Shown: positions 40,632 through 41,062 of the stretch, one piece after another
Numbering within the stretch: the first letter of the stretch is position 1
How the letters are laid out: each line of letters starts with the position of its first letter
Position numbers and translations under genes: made by a program
Source of the DNA: Acidobacteriota bacterium
GTDB taxonomy: Bacteria > Acidobacteriota > Vicinamibacteria > Marinacidobacterales > Marinacidobacteraceae
Assembly (NCBI GenBank): GCA_022820545.1
Contig: JAJEFG010000041.1
Span: 1 to 41,062 of the forward strand
Length of the DNA: 41,062 bases
Reading direction: 5' to 3'
Notes under the pieces: model-generated
The model's database searches: none
Seen by the model: the letters and a program-made list of their open reading frames with translations, nothing else
What the model was told of the DNA's origin: nothing

Positions 40632-40637
40632 TAGAAT
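40632..40637 (+). promoter_or_regulatory. -10 box for rpmB
   Basis: TAGAAT in the string CTAGAATCCGC, 11 nt before the ATG at 40649; the leader would be only a few bases. Confidence 0.6.
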
Positions 40638-40648
40638 CCGCGCCTCTC

Positions 40649-40915
40649 ATGGCCAGGACCTGCAGGCTGACCGGCAAGCGTCCCCTCACCGGGAACGCCA
40701 TCAGCCACGCCCACAACAAGACCAAGCGGCGTCAGCTTCCCAACCTGCAGTGGAAGACCGTGTGGGTGCCCGAGCTGGAGCGGTCCGTGAGGCTGCGGCT
40801 CAGCGCCCGCGCCCTCCGCACGATCGACAAGAAGGGCCTGCTGAGCTACCTGAAGGACGAAGGTCTGCGCCTCCGGGACGTGCTCCCGGCCCGCGCCCAC
40901 GCCCGCAACCTGTAG
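40649..40915 (+). CDS. rpmB: 50S ribosomal protein L28
   Basis: A structural protein of the large ribosomal subunit. The 88 residues match the family: an N-terminal CRLTGKRPLTGNAISHAHNKTKRRQLPNLQ, then VRLRLSARALRTIDKKGLLSYLKDEG. Only one cysteine is present near the start, so it is a zinc-free form. ATG start. In many Pseudomonadota rpmB is followed by rpmG, but here two REP-like elements follow and no rpmG is seen before the window ends. Confidence 0.96.
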   Translation: MARTCRLTGKRPLTGNAISHAHNKTKRRQLPNLQWKTVWVPELERSVRLRLSARALRTIDKKGLLSYLKDEGLRLRDVLPARAHARNL

Positions 40916-40925
40916 CCCGGGGAAC

Positions 40926-40973
40926 GCCGGGGGACCGCCGGTCTTCAGACCGGCACGCGGCCCCGAGGGGCGC
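40926..40973 (+). repeat. REP-like element R11
   Basis: Hairpin 1 at 40937-40954 (GCCGGTCT / AGACCGGC). A weaker second inverted repeat follows at about 40960-40971 (GCCCC / GGGGC). It begins about 11 nt after the rpmB stop codon, in the gene's orientation. Confidence 0.75.
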
Positions 40974-41011
40974 AAGACGCGTTCGCCGATCCGCCGCATT
41001 ACTCCGCCGGC

Positions 41012-41062
41012 TTGGAACGCCGGTCTCCAGACCGGCACGCGCGGTGCTCCGCACCGCGCACC
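41012..41062 (+). repeat. REP-like element R12 at the window end
   Basis: Head TTGGAAC, hairpin 1 at 41019-41036 and hairpin 2 at 41039-41059 (9-bp stem GCGCGGTGC / GCACCGCGC, loop TCC). The sequence ends in its tail, consistent with an assembly break at a repeat. Confidence 0.85.

Overview
The window is about 41 kb of very GC-rich, densely coding DNA. Roughly 34 protein genes, one tRNA gene and one truncated gene are supported. Twin-arginine and lipoprotein signals, a monofunctional peptidoglycan glycosyltransferase and a large set of exported peptidases point to an aerobic, proteolytic Gram-negative bacterium. Frequent GTG and TTG starts and a eukaryote-type UDP-sugar pyrophosphorylase fit uncultured lineages such as Acidobacteriota or Gemmatimonadota. 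The DUF1820 and MtgA-like genes are commoner in Pseudomonadota. I cannot settle the phylum by reading. No phage, insertion sequence, CRISPR array or integrase is visible. Both ends of the window lie in or beside a dispersed repeat, and the first 65 bases are G/C homopolymer runs, so this is probably a draft contig that broke at repeats.

Layout. Bases 145-2287 (minus) hold a GT2 glycosyltransferase and pyruvate kinase. Next come an N-acyl-D-amino-acid deacylase (2338-3972) and cystathionine beta-synthase (4042-5424), then ETF:quinone oxidoreductase (5431-7038, minus) with one cluster ligand replaced. A VapBC-type toxin-antitoxin pair (7129-7796) sits before an aconitase-superfamily enzyme with its swivel domain first (7805-9820, minus). 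Bases 9878-15037 carry a DUF4105 membrane protein, a UDP-sugar pyrophosphorylase, an anchored TPR protein and SppA. A RelB-like antitoxin with a truncated RelE-like toxin follows (15180-15541), then MtgA, an MscS channel and tRNA-Arg(CCT). The apt-acyP-cystathionine gamma-lyase/synthase operon (18024-20030, minus) diverges from a DUF1820 gene and a serine hydrolase. Bases 22282-31205 hold a sulfite-oxidase-like enzyme with DoxX, an M14 peptidase, a TPR protein, an S9 peptidase and a second sulfite-oxidase-like lipoprotein. The last part has RmlB, an MDR oxidoreductase, HIT, ilvB-ilvN-ilvC, a second M14 peptidase and rpmB.

Metabolic themes are scavenging of peptides and D-amino acids (two M14, one S9, one D-aminoacylase, SppA, a serine hydrolase), sulfur amino acid interconversion (CBS plus the gamma enzyme), branched-chain amino acid synthesis (IlvBNC), and respiration-linked oxidoreductases (ETF-QO, sulfite-oxidase-like enzymes with DoxX).

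Three non-coding systems stand out. (1) A tandem array of six palindromes, core CTGCTACTAGTAGCAG, spaced 32-33 bp, fills the convergent gap at 29792-29970. (2) Twelve copies of a two-hairpin REP-like element are present; those next to a stop codon lie downstream of it and in the gene's own orientation, and the second hairpin changes sequence while staying self-complementary. (3) A strict promoter grammar, TANNNT followed by 7 or 8 nt and then the start codon, occurs at eight genes and implies leaderless mRNAs.
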